This document shows, in pieces, positions 44,559 to 53,077 of a DNA stretch of 64,000 nucleotides. The DNA lies in NCBI GenBank assembly GCA_027493525.1, contig JAOSKN010000002.1, positions 2,532,279-2,596,278 on the forward strand, in the 5' to 3' direction. Positions within the stretch are counted from its first letter, which is position 1. Each line of letters starts with the position of its first letter. The position numbers were made by a program, and so were the translations under genes. The notes under the pieces were generated by a model, which saw nothing but the letters and a program-made list of their open reading frames with translations, did not search any database and was not told the DNA's origin. The stretch is from Planctomycetota bacterium. GTDB lineage: Bacteria > Planctomycetota > SZUA-567 > H5-PLA8.

Positions 44559-46536
44559 TTAAGCGATGCGGAACGTCGTAACGGTGATGTCGTCGTGCTG
44601 CTCGGCGTCGCCCTTGTGCTTTTCGAGCGTCTGGACCAGCAGGCGCACGAACTCCTTACTGGAGAGTTCGGCGTATTGCCTGGAGAAGCGCACCAGATTT
44701 TCCTCGCCCCATTCCTCGCGCTGCGGGCTCATCGATTCGGGGATGCCGTCGGTGTACATCACGACGCGGTCCCCGGAGTAGAGCTTGATCTTCTTCTCGC
44801 GGATGGTCCGGTCGAAGATGGGGCCCTTGTCGAAGCCCAGCGCGATGCCGTTGGGGCGGAGCAGTTCGCAGTCTCCGGTCTGCTTGCGGAAGATGATCAT
44901 GGGATTGTGGCCGGCCGAAGCGAGGGTCATCTCCCGGGTGCGCACGTTCAGGACGGCGTACTGGCACGTCACGAACATACCGCGCTTGATCTCGCGCGCC
45001 ACGTGATAGTTGGTCTTGCTCATCACGTCGGCGGGAGAGAGGTTGAGGGGCGCCATCATGCGCAGGATCGTCCGCGTCCAGCTCATGGTGATGCTGCCGG
45101 GGATGCTCTTGCCCGAGACGTCGGCGATGACCATCGCCAGGTGCTCGCCGTCGACGGGGATGAAGTCGTAGTAGTCGCCGCCGACTTCCTTGGCGCAGTA
45201 GTAGCCGGTGAAGATGTCGTAGCCGGGGATGTTGGGGAGCTTCTGCGGCATCAACTGCGCGTGAATTTCCTTGGCCAGGTCCAGCTCGCTGTTCAGCCGC
45301 TCGACTTCGCGCTCCTGCTCGCGCGCCTCCTTGAGGCTGCGGGTCATGCGATTGAAGCGCCATGGCCAGCAGGCCGATCTCGTCGTTGGTCGCCGGGCGC
45401 GTCTCGTGCTCCAGGTCGCCGCGCGCGACGATGTCCATGTCCCGCACCAGCACGTTGATGGGGCTGGTCACGGCGCTGGCCAGGCCGAGGGAGAGCGCGA
45501 TGCCGGCGCCGACGAAGACCAGCCCGAAGAGCGCGATCTTGGTCATCAGGCTGTTGACCTCGCCGATCACCTGTTCCTCGGAGAGGATCAGGTTGGCGGT
45601 CGCGTAGAGCTTGTCGCCGGAGCCCTCGATCGCCGCGCGGAAGAAGAGCGCCTTCTGGCCGTTGTAACGCCCCTTCCAGATCACCACGTTGGGGTCGGCG
45701 CCGCCTTCGACCGGGACCTCCTGCTTGTTCTCGTCGGTCGGCACCGTGAAGGCCTCGGCGCTGCGCGCGACCAGGAGCCGCCCGATCGGATCCTTCACGG
45801 GCGAACTGGCGGCGGCGAAGATCGCGATGTCGAAGATGCGCGGGTCGCCCTCGACGATCTTCTTCAGCTCGGTCAGGTCCTGCTGGCCCTCGGGCGAGCG
45901 CTCGTAGGTCTCTTCCGCCGGCCGCGAGGTGTCGTTGCGGAACTGGTTGTAGCGCTCGTAGACGCGGCGCCCGAAGGCGCGCAGGGCCAGGACCTGCTGG
46001 TAGCCCGAGCGGAGCACGTCCTCGCGGAGCCGTTCCTGGAAGATGCGGATCACGACGAGCCCGAAGAGCGAGGAGATGAGGAAGATCAGGAGCGAGATGA
46101 AGAGGCTGAACTTGACGGCCAGGGAGAGCCCGCGGCGGTGCAGGCGCCCGATCTCGGCTCCCGGCTGGCGCGTCGCGGCGCCGCCGGAGCCGCGGGCCTG
46201 CATGGCGCGGCGGCGGCCGGAGGTGGCCGAACGCCGGCCGCTGGGGCTGCGCGCGGCGGCTTCGGAGCCCGGGACCTCGTCGAGGTTTTCGGGCGCCAGG
46301 ACCTCGGCGGTCTCTTCGCCGATGACCTCGACGACCTCGGGCTCTTCGTCCATCTCGGAGGCCAGCTCGGCCTCGATCGCTTCGGCGCTGTTGGGGTCGA
46401 AGTCCTCGGCGACCGGGAGGGGTTCGGCGGACGGTTCGCCCGCGGCCGCGCGAGCGCCCGCGGAGGGACGCCGGGCGGGAGCCTTGGCCCCGCGCGCAGG
46501 ACGAGTCGGACGACGTCGAATGGCCAAAGGCTTCAT
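44559..46536 (-). pseudogene. SpoIIE/RsbU-type PP2C phosphatase with membrane sensor and HAMP, frameshifted
   Basis: The first frame (from ATG 46536) has a ~135-residue disordered acidic N-terminus, a membrane helix (FSLFISLLIFLISSLFGLVVI), an extracytoplasmic sensor (~200 aa), a second helix, and a HAMP domain up to ATNDEIGLLAMA. Near 45358 the homology moves to another frame (FNRMTRSLKEAREQEREVERLN) and continues as a complete SpoIIE phosphatase: GGDYYDF, ADVSGKSIPG, SAGHNP and YTDGIPE. One base removed gives 658 aa. It should dephosphorylate the STAS protein in response to an envelope signal. The break may be a sequencing indel; without it, sensor and phosphatase would be separate. Confidence 0.83.
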
Positions 46537-46641
46537 CCCGCCTTACATGCTAAGCACCGCGCCGCGCGCAACGTCCCTATATGCGCCTGCCAGCCTGCTT
46601 AAGGCAAGCGCAGATTCGGGTTCCGCGAACCGCCGCGCCTC

Positions 46642-47916
46642 TTACGAGGCCGACCCCGCGGCCCGTTCCGCGGCGTGGGGCAGGGCGGCCAATTCGCGGG
46701 TCTCCACCAGCGCGTTGACCTCCAGGCCGGAGGCCATCATGACCCGGTTGCGCCCGCCGTCCTTGGCCCGGTACAGCGCCGCGTCGGCCAGCTTGATGAG
46801 TTCAAACTTGTTATCGGCATCGCCGGGGCAGCAGGCCGCCCCGAAACTCGCGGTGATTTTAAGCGGCGTGCCGTCGGTGGCCTCGACCTGCATCCGCTCC
46901 ACGGCGCGGCGCAGGCGCTCGGCCACGTCCCCGATGCGCACCCGGTCGATGGAGGCCAGGACGATCGCGAACTCCTCGCCCCCGTACCGCGCGACCATGT
47001 CGACGTTGCGGACCTGCCCGACCAGCACGCGGGCCATCTCCTGCAAGACGCGGTCCCCGGTCTGGTGCCCGTAGGTGTCGTTGAAGGATTTGAAGTGGTC
47101 GATGTCGAGCATCACCAGGCCGAAGCCCTGGCTCTGGTCGCGGCGCAGGCGCGCGATCTCCTGCTGCAGGCGGGCGTCGAAATGCCCGCGGGAGGCCACG
47201 CCGGTCAAATCGTCGATGATGCTGCGCCGGTAGAGCGATTCGTTGCGCAGGCAGATGGCCAGCATCTTGCCCAGGGCGTGGAGGAAATCGAGGTCCTGCG
47301 GGGCGTAGGCGCGGTTGGCCAGGCGCGGGCCCAGGAGCAGGAAGCCCTCCAGGACCGTCTCGGGCGATTCGATCTCCTGGATCAGCGGGACGGCCAATTC
47401 CATGCCCAGTTCCCGCAGCGCCATGGTCTCGGGGAGTTCCTGGATCTCCTTGGGCAGGTCGCCGAGCTGGAAGCAGTACCGGCGCGCCAGGCCCTCGGCG
47501 CAGATGTGCGAATGGACCGGGACGCGGAGCTTGACGTCGCGCAGCCCCTGCGCGGCCGAGCAGCAGAGCGCGTTGTCCTCGGCGTTCATCTGCCGCGCGA
47601 TCATGAGCCGCGGGGTGGTGAAGTGCCCCGAGACCGTCCGCAGCAGGTACGTCTGCATCGAGACCAGATCCAGGGAGCGCGCGCTGGTCTGCCCGACGAT
47701 CTCGAAGAGCGTCGAGAAGTCGTGCTCCTGCTTGCGCAGGAGCCGGCGGAGCATCTGGTTCTCTTCGAGGGGTTCGAGCTTCTCGCCGCCCAAGGCGTCG
47801 AGGAGCGCCGTGCCGGACGGGACCGGGCCGCGCGTCATGACGCGCCGCGCCGCGGGTTTGGCCGGCTGGAGGGAGGCATCCATCGGGACCGGGACGTTGG
47901 GGGCCGGGTCAGCCAA
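46642..47916 (-). CDS. GAF-GGDEF diguanylate cyclase
   Basis: 424 residues. Residues ~60-230 form a GAF-like sensor (LFEIVGQTSARSLDLVSMQTYLL through LLLGPRLANRAY). A C-terminal GGDEF domain carries IDDLTGVASRGHFDARL, LDIDHFKSFNDTYGH and RYGGEEF (active GGEEF form). An inhibitory RxxD (RNVD) sits five residues before it. It should make cyclic di-GMP with product inhibition. No EAL or PilZ gene is in the window. It is 105 nt upstream of the phosphatase gene on the same strand, so co-transcription is possible. Confidence 0.93.
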   Translation of the reverse strand: MADPAPNVPVPMDASLQPAKPAARRVMTRGPVPSGTALLDALGGEKLEPLEENQMLRRLLRKQEHDFSTLFEIVGQTSARSLDLVSMQTYLLRTVSGHFTTPRLMIARQMNAEDNALCCSAAQGLRDVKLRVPVHSHICAEGLARRYCFQLGDLPKEIQELPETMALRELGMELAVPLIQEIESPETVLEGFLLLGPRLANRAYAPQDLDFLHALGKMLAICLRNESLYRRSIIDDLTGVASRGHFDARLQQEIARLRRDQSQGFGLVMLDIDHFKSFNDTYGHQTGDRVLQEMARVLVGQVRNVDMVARYGGEEFAIVLASIDRVRIGDVAERLRRAVERMQVEATDGTPLKITASFGAACCPGDADNKFELIKLADAALYRAKDGGRNRVMMASGLEVNALVETRELAALPHAAERAAGSAS

Positions 47917-48287
47917 AAGGTTCGTGCCTTTCTATCCCCGTCAGAAGCAATCCTACACAAGGTGAGCCGGCCTCAAAAGGCCATGCGCCAAGTGCAACGG
48001 CGCTCGTGATTCCAACCCTGGTGGCGTGTTTCAAGTATAGGGAGCGTCCTTGGGATTCGCAAGACGTTCAGGCAAGTCCTGTCCCAATCTTTTGATGTTG
48101 GAACGCCACCAGCCTGGATTGGGAGCCTGGAGCGCCGATTCCCTTTCCAGTTAAAAGGTAATGCACAATGTTCTATAAGTCAATGTCCTGCCTACGTACT
48201 TTCCCTCAACCTCTATCCAATCATAACCTTAAAAGACTGGATGGGTCGGAACGGGGTCGGGGCATGTATCGATGAACAGGTGCAGGA
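47917..48287. other. Gene-free region with an inverted repeat
   Basis: 371 bp upstream of the diguanylate cyclase and downstream of rimO. A loose inverted pair is visible (CTGGTGGCGT near 48019 and ACGCCACCAG near 48104), and the stretch 48140-48245 is AT-rich. No gene, clear promoter or terminator is seen. Confidence 0.5.
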
Positions 48288-49736
48288 TTACTTCGCGGGC
48301 TCGGCCACCAAGTCGTACTCCAAGCTCTCGACGATGCGGGCCGGAATCCAGCTACCCGGCGGCTTGCGCGCCACGCCGCGGCCCTTGAGGTAGACGACGC
48401 CGTCCACTTCGAGCGCCTCGCGGCTGGTGCGGCCCACGGCCTTGACGCCGGCGGGGACGTCCTGCCCGGCGGGCGGCGGGCCGTCGAGCAGGACCTCGAC
48501 GCGCTCCCCGACGCGCCGGGCCATGCGCGCGCGGCTGACTTCGCGCTGCGCGAGCATCAGCGCCTCGCGGCGGCGGAGCTTTTCTTCGAGCGGGACGCGG
48601 TCGGGTTCGCGCGCGGCCGGCGTGAGCGGCTCGTTGGAATACAGGAAGACGCCGGCGTGGGTGAAGCGGCCTTGCTTGACGAAGTCCAGCAGTTCGAGGA
48701 AGTCGGCCTCGGTCTCGTCCGGGTAGCCGACGATGAAGGTGGTGCGGAGCGCCGCGCCGGGGAGCTTCCGTTCGATCAGGTCCAGGATCGCGAGGGTCTC
48801 GTCCTTCGTGACCATGCGCTTCATCGACTCGAGCAGCCGGTCGGCCACGTGCTGGAGGGGCATGTCGATGTACGGGCAGAAGCGCGGATCGGAGGCGAGC
48901 ACGTCCAGCATCTCGGCGGTGAGGAAGCGCGGGTAGGCGTACATCAGGCGGAACCAGCGCGGGCCTTCGACGGCTTTCAGCGCCTCGAGCAGGGCGGCCA
49001 GGCGGTACTCGCCGTAGAGGTCCTTGCCGTAGCTGGTGGTGTCCTGGGCGATGAGGCTGAGTTCCTGAACGCCGTCGCCGGCGAGGCGCCGGGCTTCCTC
49101 GACGAGTTCCTCGACCGGGCGGCTGACCTGGAGGCCGCGCATGCGGGGGATGCTGCAGAAGCGGCAGGGGTTGTTGCAGCCTTCGCTGATCTTGAGGAAC
49201 GCATGATGCCGCGGGCCGATGCGCAGGCGCGGGGCGACGAGGAAGTCGTTGTAGCTCTTGGGGACCTTCTTCTTCGCGGCGCTCTGAGCGGGCCCCTCGG
49301 CGTAGCTGCGGGCGGCTTCGGCGTAGCGCGCCGCGTCGCCGCCGGCTTCGACCAGTTCGCGGACGATCTTCGGCAGGTCCGGGTAGTCCTTGAAGCCCAG
49401 GCGCGCGTCGGCGTGCTGGAGGAAGCGGCCCAGTTCGCTCGCGTCGGCGGCGCGTTCGACGAGGCAGCCCAGGGCCACGACGGTTTTGAGGCGCCCGCCG
49501 GCCTTCAACTCGTGCAGCTCACGGAGCACCTCCGCGGTCTCGCGCCGGGCCTCGTCGATGAACCCGCAGGTGTTGACCAGGCAAACCTCGGCGATGCCGG
49601 GATCCTGCGCGATCAGAAAGCCGCTTTCGGCCAGCGCGCCGAGGATGCGTTCGCTGTCCACGAGGTTCTTGGCGCAGCCGAGGTTGACCAGGCTGACGAT
49701 GGGGGGCTCGGCGCCGGGGGTCTTGCGCTTGGGCAT
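48288..49736 (-). CDS. rimO: Ribosomal protein S12 methylthiotransferase RimO
   Basis: 482 residues from ATG 49736; the upstream in-frame part only translates heptad repeats. N-terminal UPF0004 domain (VSLVNLGCAKNLVDSERILG, EVCLVNTCGFIDEARRE, ALGCLVERA with three Fe-S cysteines). The radical-SAM cluster is EGCNNPCRFCSIPRMRG (CxxxCxxC). Then YPRFLTAEMLDVLA, HVADRLLESMKR and a C-terminal TRAM domain. It adds a methylthio group to Asp of ribosomal protein S12 (Asp88 in E. coli). Motifs favour RimO over MiaB (NLGCAKNLVDSE). Confidence 0.95.
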   Translation of the reverse strand: MPKRKTPGAEPPIVSLVNLGCAKNLVDSERILGALAESGFLIAQDPGIAEVCLVNTCGFIDEARRETAEVLRELHELKAGGRLKTVVALGCLVERAADASELGRFLQHADARLGFKDYPDLPKIVRELVEAGGDAARYAEAARSYAEGPAQSAAKKKVPKSYNDFLVAPRLRIGPRHHAFLKISEGCNNPCRFCSIPRMRGLQVSRPVEELVEEARRLAGDGVQELSLIAQDTTSYGKDLYGEYRLAALLEALKAVEGPRWFRLMYAYPRFLTAEMLDVLASDPRFCPYIDMPLQHVADRLLESMKRMVTKDETLAILDLIERKLPGAALRTTFIVGYPDETEADFLELLDFVKQGRFTHAGVFLYSNEPLTPAAREPDRVPLEEKLRRREALMLAQREVSRARMARRVGERVEVLLDGPPPAGQDVPAGVKAVGRTSREALEVDGVVYLKGRGVARKPPGSWIPARIVESLEYDLVAEPAK

Positions 49737-49781
49737 GCGGGAGAGGGTACTCCGGAGGGTTGCGGGAATCCAATGCGGCTG

Positions 49782-50206
49782 GGTTTTCGGTTGCCGGTTG
49801 TTGGTTGCTGGTGGTCGGTTGCGGAGGAGTTCCTTATTTTGTGCCGGGTTCGCATTGAGGGCTGTCTGCATGGGCCGTTAAAAAGATGCACGGTGGTGCG
49901 TGGGTGGCGGTTGCCGGTTGTCGGTTTTCGGTTGCCGGTTGTTGAGGAGCTTCTCCTTCCCATTCTTGCCTTCCGATCTCGCGGTTGTCCACGAGAGCTT
50001 AAAAAAGATGCACCGTGGTGCGCGACTCCGGGATCCGGGGGCCGGTATCCGGACTCCGGGGCAGGAAGCAAAGGGGCTCCGTTGGAGCGCTGTTCCCTGG
50101 GTCCTGAGTCCGGTTCTCGGCACCCTTCTTCCAGTCTACGAGAGCTTAAAAAAGATGCACCGTGGTGCGTGGGCGCCGGTTGCCTGTTTTCGGTTCTCGG
50201 TTGCCG
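49782..50206. repeat. Cluster of heptad tracts (GGTTGCC and CCGGACT types)
   Basis: Five tracts lie at 49782-49823, 49903-49944, 50024-50072, 50092-50126 and 50172-50206. Their units vary around GGTTGCC, GGTTTTC, GGTTGTT, and around GACTCCG, GGATCCG, GTATCCG. Three are immediately preceded by the AAAAGATGCAC hairpin motif, so the tract and hairpin behave as a composite repeat. Confidence 0.75.
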
Positions 50207-50213
50207 CGGAACT

Positions 50214-50410
50214 TTATCCGTTGCTTGCCACCACCTTCAGGTGGTGGATCGCGGTTCCCTTTTAGGTCTCTTTCCGCCGGCTTAAGCCGGCGGAAAGAGG
50301 ATCGATGGGCTTCGCACCACCGGCTGAAGCCGGTGGCAAGCAACGGATTGATGGCGGGCGGGACGCCCGCGGTACGGACGGCGTGCCGGCGAGACGCCGG
50401 CGCTACGAAC
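50214..50410. repeat. REP-like palindrome cluster
   Basis: Inverted blocks ATCCGTTGCTTGCCACC (50217) and GGTGGCAAGCAACGGAT (ending 50348) flank a hairpin CCACCACC-ttca-GGTGGTGG, a perfect 32-bp palindrome centred at 50283/50284 (core CCGGCTTAAGCCGG), and a hairpin CCACCGGCT-GAAGCCGGTGG. GGCGGGCGGGACGCCCGC (50353-50370) and GCCGGCGAGACGCCGGC follow; both recur in altered form near 50995-51036. These resemble REP elements mobilised by RAYT transposases. Confidence 0.7.
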
Positions 50411-50588
50411 CGGACTTCCTGCGCCTGCTTCGGCGCGCTTCGACCGCGGGACGCGAAGGCCGACGCGGAGCCGCCAACTCCGGCGCCGGGCTGCGCTCCT
50501 CCGAGGAGGACGGGGAGCCCCGGCCTCGCGGTTCAAGTGCCCGCGCGCGCGGTCGGGAGTTTGCGCGCGAGCCCGCGAGGTTGAAGAG

Positions 50589-50617
50589 AGTATCCCCCGC
50601 GCGGGGGCGGTTGTCAA
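50589..50617 (-). promoter_or_regulatory. Possible sigma70-type promoter inside the repeat island
   Basis: Minus strand: TTGACA (50617-50612), a 17-bp spacer that is itself a CCCCCGCGCGGGGG palindrome, then GATACT (50594-50589). Sequence just upstream is unusually AT-rich. Transcription would run left into a GC-rich stretch with nested hairpins and no gene. rimO starts ~850 bp further on. Confidence 0.35.
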
Positions 50618-50715
50618 TGATAATGTTTATAATATGGATCAAAAACAGTGTCTAAGACATGGGGTATGGCTGGGGGCTGGGGGCTGGGGTTGGGGTTGGG
50701 GTTGGGATTGAGCTT

Positions 50716-50920
50716 GGGCGGCACACCACTGCGTGGTGTGGCACCCCGACTCACGACGCGGCGGGGGGAGATCGGGCGCGGGCAAATGACGACCGGGAGC
50801 CGGTGACCGGCAACCGGCGGGCGGCACACCACGGCGTGGTGTGGCACCCCGACTCACGACGCGGTGAAGGGGAGGTGTCGCGCGGGCGACCGGGAACCGA
50901 CAACCGATAACCGGCAGGCG
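50716..50920. repeat. Tandem duplication of hairpin plus heptad tract
   Basis: A 46-bp block with hairpin CACACCAC-ngc-GTGGTGTG occurs at 50716-50761 and 50819-50864 with one mismatch. Each copy is followed by heptads of the AACCGGC family (GACCGGG, AACCGAC, AACCGAT), so the ~103-bp unit is repeated as a whole. Confidence 0.75.
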
Positions 50921-51159
50921 GCACGGGGCGGAGTACCGACCCGTGGCACGGCGGCGAGCAGGATGCTCTCGGTACGGGAGAACGAAGAGACGCGCGGGCG
51001 GGACGCCCACGCGAGCCGGCGAGGACGCCGGCGCTACGAAAGGCACGGGGCAGCTTCGCTGACCCGTGGCACGACGCACGCGGCTGCGCCGATCCGTGGC
51101 ACGCGGAGGCGGCGGCGTGGTAGGATGCGTTCGGCTTCCCAAACCCCGAGGAACCTGCC

Positions 51160-52185
51160 ATGCCCGCGACTGTCGAGCTGCCCGCCGCCACGCCCGCCGA
51201 GATGGGCTTCAGCGCATCGATCCTGGACGAGCGGCTCGGCCCGCTGCTGGGCGAGCACAAGACCGGCGCGGCGGCGCTGCTGGTGAAGGGCAGGCTGGTC
51301 TGGGAGCGCTACTGGGACGGGCACGGGCCGGCGACGAAGTTCGACGTGTACTCGATGGGCAAGGCTTACGCGGCGGCGGCCATCGGGCTGCTCGCCGACG
51401 ACGGGCTGCTCTCGCTGGACGACCCCGCCTGCAAGTTCCTGCCGGAGTGGAAGCGCGAAGGGAACCGCGAGATCCTGATCAAGCACCTGCTGACGATGAC
51501 CTCGGGGCTGAAACTGGAGTACGAGAAGTTCACCTCCGAGCCGGACCCGACGGCGGCGACGCTGGCGTGGCCGGTGGAGCACCGGCCCGGCACGGTCTGG
51601 TCCTACGAGCAGGCGACCGCGCACGCGCTCTGCCCGATCGTCGTGCGCGTCTCGGGCAAGCAGCCGATCGAACTCTTGCGCGAGCGCGTCCTGGGGCCGA
51701 TCGGGGCGGGGGCGGTGGAGTGGCTGCGCGCGGCCAACGGGGACTGCAAGACCTGGCGCAGCACGCTGACGAGCGCGCGCGACGTCTGCAAGTTCGGCTG
51801 GCTGCTGCTGAAGGACGGCCGCTGGGGCGAACGGCAACTGCTGAGCGCCGAGTTCTGCCGGAAGATGCGCACCCGCGACCCGCTGTTCCGGAACGTCGTC
51901 TGCGATCCGCGGCAGCAGGAGCTCAAGGCGCGCAATTACGGCTACCTGCAGTTCCTCAACGTGGACGGCATGTGGCCCGACGCGGACCCGCGCGTTTTCG
52001 CGCCGACCGGCGCGTACGCCAACCTGTGCCTGATCGATCCGGTCCGCGAGACGGTGCTGGCGCGGCTCGTCACGCCGGCCGACGTGGCCGATCACAAGCC
52101 GTACTCGAACAAGCTGGATAGCCTCAGCGGCGGGACGAACGAGATCTGGAAGGTGCTGCGGGAAGCAGTAGTTGGTGAACAGTGA
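51160..52185 (+). CDS. Serine hydrolase of the class C beta-lactamase / D-aminopeptidase family
   Basis: 341 residues, RBS GAGGAA. Catalytic SxxK is YSMGKAYAAAAIG (~residues 66-69), and the second motif is YEQ (WSYEQATAHAL) in place of YxN. The C-terminal part with TGAYANLCLIDP matches the family HxG-strand region loosely (TGA here). No signal peptide, so it is cytoplasmic or exported another way. Such proteins hydrolyse esters, amides or D-peptides; beta-lactam resistance should not be assumed. Its last codons run into a heptad tract (GAACAGT). Confidence 0.85.
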   Translation: MPATVELPAATPAEMGFSASILDERLGPLLGEHKTGAAALLVKGRLVWERYWDGHGPATKFDVYSMGKAYAAAAIGLLADDGLLSLDDPACKFLPEWKREGNREILIKHLLTMTSGLKLEYEKFTSEPDPTAATLAWPVEHRPGTVWSYEQATAHALCPIVVRVSGKQPIELLRERVLGPIGAGAVEWLRAANGDCKTWRSTLTSARDVCKFGWLLLKDGRWGERQLLSAEFCRKMRTRDPLFRNVVCDPRQQELKARNYGYLQFLNVDGMWPDADPRVFAPTGAYANLCLIDPVRETVLARLVTPADVADHKPYSNKLDSLSGGTNEIWKVLREAVVGEQ

Positions 52186-52379
52186 ACGGTGAACAGTAAC
52201 GGCGGAGGTTAGGAAATAAGAGTCAAGGGTCGAAAAATCAAAAAGACAAAAGTCAAAGGTCCAAAACTAAGAGAATCGAAAACTAAGCGTCATTGGTCAT
52301 TGGTCATTGGTCATTGGTCATTGGTCATTGGTCATTGGTCATTGGTCATTGGTCATTGGTCTACGGTCTACGGTCAACG
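52176..52379. repeat. Longest heptad tract (GTCATTG x10 core)
   Basis: A ~200-bp tract keeps 7-bp phase through GAACAGT/GAACGGT, an A-rich middle (CAAAAGT, CAAAGGT), ten perfect GTCATTG units (52289-52358), then GTCTACG twice and GTCAACG. It begins at the last codons of the hydrolase gene and stops 13 bp before the 3' end of convergent pyrE. Confidence 0.9.
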
Positions 52380-52392
52380 CTGCGGCGAGGGG

Positions 52393-53013
52393 TTAGAGGC
52401 CGCGCAATTCCTTCCAATGGGTTTTGGGGCGCAGGGCGGGCGAACCCTTGGCGCAGAGGGGGCAGGCTTTCGGGTCCCAGGAAGTGATGCTCAATTCGAG
52501 GAGCGATTTGATCGCGAAGCCGCCGAGTTCGGTCTGCCCGCTGCGGTTGACGAGGCAGAGGACCATGGGCAGGAGCTTGAGGGTCTCGCCGCCGGCCGCG
52601 CGGAGGCCCGCGATGGTCTTGAGCGTGCTGCCGCCGGTGGAGATGACGTCTTCGACGACCAGCACGGTTTCGCGGGGCTTGAGTTCGAAGCGTTTGAGCG
52701 CCATGCCGTCGCCGTCTTTTTCGGTGAAGCCTGCGCGGGTTTCGAGCCGCTCGGCGACGGCGTGGGCGAAGGCGATCGCGCCGAAGGCCGAGCCGATGAC
52801 CCAGTCGGCGCGCTCGTTCGGGAGCTTGCCCGCGAGGCCGCGCTCGTCGCGGAGGATGCGATTGAGCAGGTTCGGGCGCTGCGTGACGAAGGTGCAGTTG
52901 ACGAAGCCGTCGGAGTGGAGCCCGGAGGTGAGCTCGGCGTGGGGGCGGACGGGATCCCCGCCGTGGAGCCAGACGGCGCCGGCGCGCTTGAATTCGTCGA
53001 GCCAGTCCACCAT
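52393..53013 (-). CDS. pyrE: Orotate phosphoribosyltransferase
   Basis: 206 residues from ATG 53013 with AAGGAGG upstream. The PRPP-binding loop VLVVEDVISTGGST is clear (~residues 115-128), with the type I PRTase start AGAVWLHGGDP, HAELTSGLHSDGF and DWVIGSAFGAIAFAH. The C-terminal ~35 residues have two cysteines (KACPLCAKG) not typical of PyrE and may bind metal. It makes OMP from orotate and PRPP. The rest of the pyr pathway is not in the window. Confidence 0.88.
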   Translation of the reverse strand: MVDWLDEFKRAGAVWLHGGDPVRPHAELTSGLHSDGFVNCTFVTQRPNLLNRILRDERGLAGKLPNERADWVIGSAFGAIAFAHAVAERLETRAGFTEKDGDGMALKRFELKPRETVLVVEDVISTGGSTLKTIAGLRAAGGETLKLLPMVLCLVNRSGQTELGGFAIKSLLELSITSWDPKACPLCAKGSPALRPKTHWKELRGL

Positions 53014-53077
53014 GGCGCACCTCCTTGAGGGTTCGTTTTTAGCGGCGCGCGCGGCGTGGCGCAAGGGGAGCGGGAAG

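Larger units (their letters stand above)
49737..51159. other. 1.4-kb gene-free repeat island
   Basis: No open frame here has credible coding character. The region is built from heptad tracts (GGTTGCC and ACTCCGG families), a motif TTAAAAAAGATGCAC followed by a short GTGGTGC hairpin that recurs three times (near 49880, 50000, 50145), REP-like palindromes at 50214-50410, a possible promoter at 50589-50617, a 46-bp hairpin duplicated at 50716 and 50819, and two CACGGG...CCCGTGGC hairpins near 50925 and 51045. The nearby genes at both ends are intact. Confidence 0.8.

Noticed and set aside
50400-50617. 6S RNA, RNase P RNA, SRP RNA or tmRNA
   Set aside because: I looked for their conserved motifs (such as GAGGAAAGTCC or GGTCAGG) and found none; only an unnamed structured RNA is suggested.
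50162-50655. Small plus-strand frames of 116 and 140 codons in the repeat island
   Set aside because: They translate palindromes and heptads and have Arg-rich composition without conserved features.
50669-50710. Telomere-like TTGGGG repeats
   Set aside because: Only three 6-bp units after three GCTGGGG heptads; better seen as a local variant of the heptad tracts.
51160-52185. Antibiotic-resistance beta-lactamase
   Set aside because: The family is broad, the YxN motif is YEQ, there is no signal peptide and no resistance context.
52176-52379. CRISPR array
   Set aside because: Units are 7 bp with no spacers and no cas genes are nearby.
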